The translations under genes and the position numbers were made by a program. Below the pieces are notes generated by a model that worked only from the letters and a program-made list of their open reading frames with translations, was not told the DNA's origin and ran no database searches. 64,000 bases of DNA from positions 1 to 64,000 of the forward strand of contig NZ_VYQE01000007.1 in the NCBI RefSeq assembly GCF_008710275.1, in the 5' to 3' direction. Origin of the DNA: Histidinibacterium aquaticum. Lineage in GTDB: Bacteria; Pseudomonadota; Alphaproteobacteria; Rhodobacterales; Rhodobacteraceae. Below, in pieces: positions 62,761 to 64,000 of the stretch (positions are counted from its first letter, which is position 1; every line of letters starts with the position of its first letter).

Positions 62761-64000
62761 ATGTCCGTTGAAGTCCGCGTCCCCACCCTCGGCGAAAGCG
62801 TCACCGAGGCGACGGTGGCGACCTGGTTCAAGAAGCCCGGCGACAGCGTCTCGGCCGACGAGATGCTCTGCGAACTCGAGACCGACAAGGTGACGGTCGA
62901 AGTGCCCTCGCCCGCCTCCGGCAAGCTCGACGAGATCGTGGCGCAGGAGGGCGAGACCGTCGGCGTCGACGCCCTGCTCGCCAACATCGCCGAGGAAGGC
63001 CACGCCGGCGCCTCCACCGATATCCACGAGCGCAAGGGCGCCGCGCCCGCCGACGAGACGGAGGATGCGCCCAAGGAGGGCAACGCCCAGGTCGAGGAGA
63101 GCGCGGGCGGCGAGACGATGGACGTCATGGTCCCCACCCTCGGCGAGAGCGTGACCGAGGCCACCGTCTCCACCTGGTTCAAGAAGCCGGGCGAATCCTT
63201 CGAGGCCGACGAGATGCTCTGCGAGCTCGAGACCGACAAGGTCTCGGTCGAGGTGCCCGCCCCCGCGGACGGCCAGCTCTTCGAGATCCTCGCCGAGGAA
63301 GGCTCGACGGTCGAGGCCGGCGGCAAGCTCGCCACGATGACCACCGGCGCGGGCGCCCCCGCCCCGCAGGTCGCCAAGGGCACGCCGGAGTCCACGACCG
63401 ACCAGGCCCCCGACGGCGCCACCCGCAAGGAGAGCGGCAAGAGCGACACCGAGGATGCGCCCTCGGCGAAGAAGATGATGGCCGAGAAGGGCCTGTCCTC
63501 CGACGAGGTGACCGGCACCGGCCGGGACGGGCGCATCATGAAGGAAGACGTGCTCAAGGCGCTGAGCGAGCCCAAGCAGTCCGAGGCCCCCAAGCAGGCC
63601 CCGCGCGCGCCATCGAAGCCCGAGGACGCCGACCGCGAGGAGCGGGTCAAGATGACCCGCCTGCGCCAGACCATCGCCCGCCGCCTGAAGGAGGCGCAGA
63701 ACACCGCCGCCATGCTGACCACCTACAACGAGGTTGACATGACCGGCGTCATGGACCTGCGGAACGAGTACAAGGACCTCTTCCAGAAGAAACACGGCGT
63801 GAAGCTCGGCTTCATGTCCTTCTTCGTGAAGGCCTGCTGCCACGCCCTGATGGAGGTGCCGGACGTCAACGCCGAGATCGACGGGACGGACGTGGTCTAC
63901 AAGAACTACGTGAACATGGGCATCGCCGTCGGCACGCCCAACGGCCTCGTCGTGCCCGTCGTCCGCAACGCCCACGAGAAGAGCTTCGCGGACATCGAGA
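62761..64000 (+). CDS. sucB: 2-oxoglutarate dehydrogenase E2 component with two lipoyl domains, 3' end outside window
   Basis: 413 codons visible; runs off the right edge. Two tandem lipoyl domains, residues about 2-77 (lipoyl Lys43 in ELETDKVTVEV) and 121-195 (Lys160 in ELETDKVSVEV), joined by acidic, Ala/Glu-rich linkers. Then a peripheral-subunit-binding domain (about 236-273, APSAKKMMAEKGLSSDEVTGTGRDGRIMKEDVLKAL) and the start of the catalytic acyltransferase domain (KMTRLRQTIARRLKEAQNTAAMLTTYNEVDM). E. coli SucB has one lipoyl domain; two are seen in some alphaproteobacteria. It transfers succinyl to CoA. Confidence 0.95.
   Translation, partial: MSVEVRVPTLGESVTEATVATWFKKPGDSVSADEMLCELETDKVTVEVPSPASGKLDEIVAQEGETVGVDALLANIAEEGHAGASTDIHERKGAAPADETEDAPKEGNAQVEESAGGETMDVMVPTLGESVTEATVSTWFKKPGESFEADEMLCELETDKVSVEVPAPADGQLFEILAEEGSTVEAGGKLATMTTGAGAPAPQVAKGTPESTTDQAPDGATRKESGKSDTEDAPSAKKMMAEKGLSSDEVTGTGRDGRIMKEDVLKALSEPKQSEAPKQAPRAPSKPEDADREERVKMTRLRQTIARRLKEAQNTAAMLTTYNEVDMTGVMDLRNEYKDLFQKKHGVKLGFMSFFVKACCHALMEVPDVNAEIDGTDVVYKNYVNMGIAVGTPNGLVVPVVRNAHEKSFADIE

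Noticed and set aside
59692-63975. 1427-codon open frame on the minus strand
   Set aside because: An antisense shadow of sucA and sucB caused by high GC3 codon use; the plus-strand products are unmistakable.

Overview
This is a GC-rich (roughly two-thirds G+C) alphaproteobacterial chromosome segment, most likely from a marine Rhodobacterales (Rhodobacteraceae/Roseobacter group). The evidence is the gene order cmk-rpsA-ihfB-lapA-trpF/trpB, the pairing of crotonyl-CoA carboxylase/reductase with ethylmalonyl-CoA mutase, and TCA operons arranged as in Rhodobacter sphaeroides (recalled, not searched). The window is almost fully coding. I saw no rRNA, tRNA, CRISPR array, prophage or insertion sequence.

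Layout. 0-1.1 kb: two tandem secreted PepSY-like proteins with aspartate-rich tails. 1.2-12.2 kb: core genes trpB, a tannase-type esterase, trpF, lapA-like, ihfB, rpsA, cmk, a GFA protein, aroA, gshB, yraN. 12.2-21.7 kb: rsmI, an LpoA-like lipoprotein, glnD, manganese catalase, murJ, a pseudo-rhomboid, trpS. 21.8-27.8 kb: small metabolic genes, two tandem unknown secreted proteins whose long upstream regions are also duplicated, nfuA-like, tsaB and rimI. 28.0-34.6 kb: a BMP-family nucleoside ABC transporter with a LysE exporter and a purine nucleoside phosphorylase. 34.8-39.9 kb: TauE/SafE, TIGR02186 protein, SDR, RecD-like helicase, a LuxR-type regulator. 40.0-64.0 kb: central carbon metabolism.

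The right-hand 24 kb is functionally coherent. Ccr, Ecm, mesaconyl-CoA hydratase (Mch) and malyl-CoA thioesterase (Mcl2) belong to the ethylmalonyl-CoA pathway for acetyl-CoA assimilation. sdhCDAB, mdh, sucCD and sucAB convert its products, succinyl-CoA and malate. H-NS-like and deoD genes and a DUF1989 protein lie between these groups. The last gene, sucB, and the first PepSY-like gene are cut by the window ends.

Most notable signals: (1) an identical 31-bp double-palindrome architecture, TGTGATCACA-N10-GTGTGATCACG, upstream of both sdhCDAB and sucC; (2) an array of five different 20-bp palindromes with compensating changes between two ABC-transporter genes, sitting in a 52-codon frame coupled at both ends, with a sixth copy near trpB; (3) a duplicated, phased upstream region with a TGAAC-N6-GTTCA operator before two small secreted-protein genes; (4) a 17-bp palindrome at the mcl2 divergent promoter. 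All functional assignments come from reading the sequence; no database search was run.
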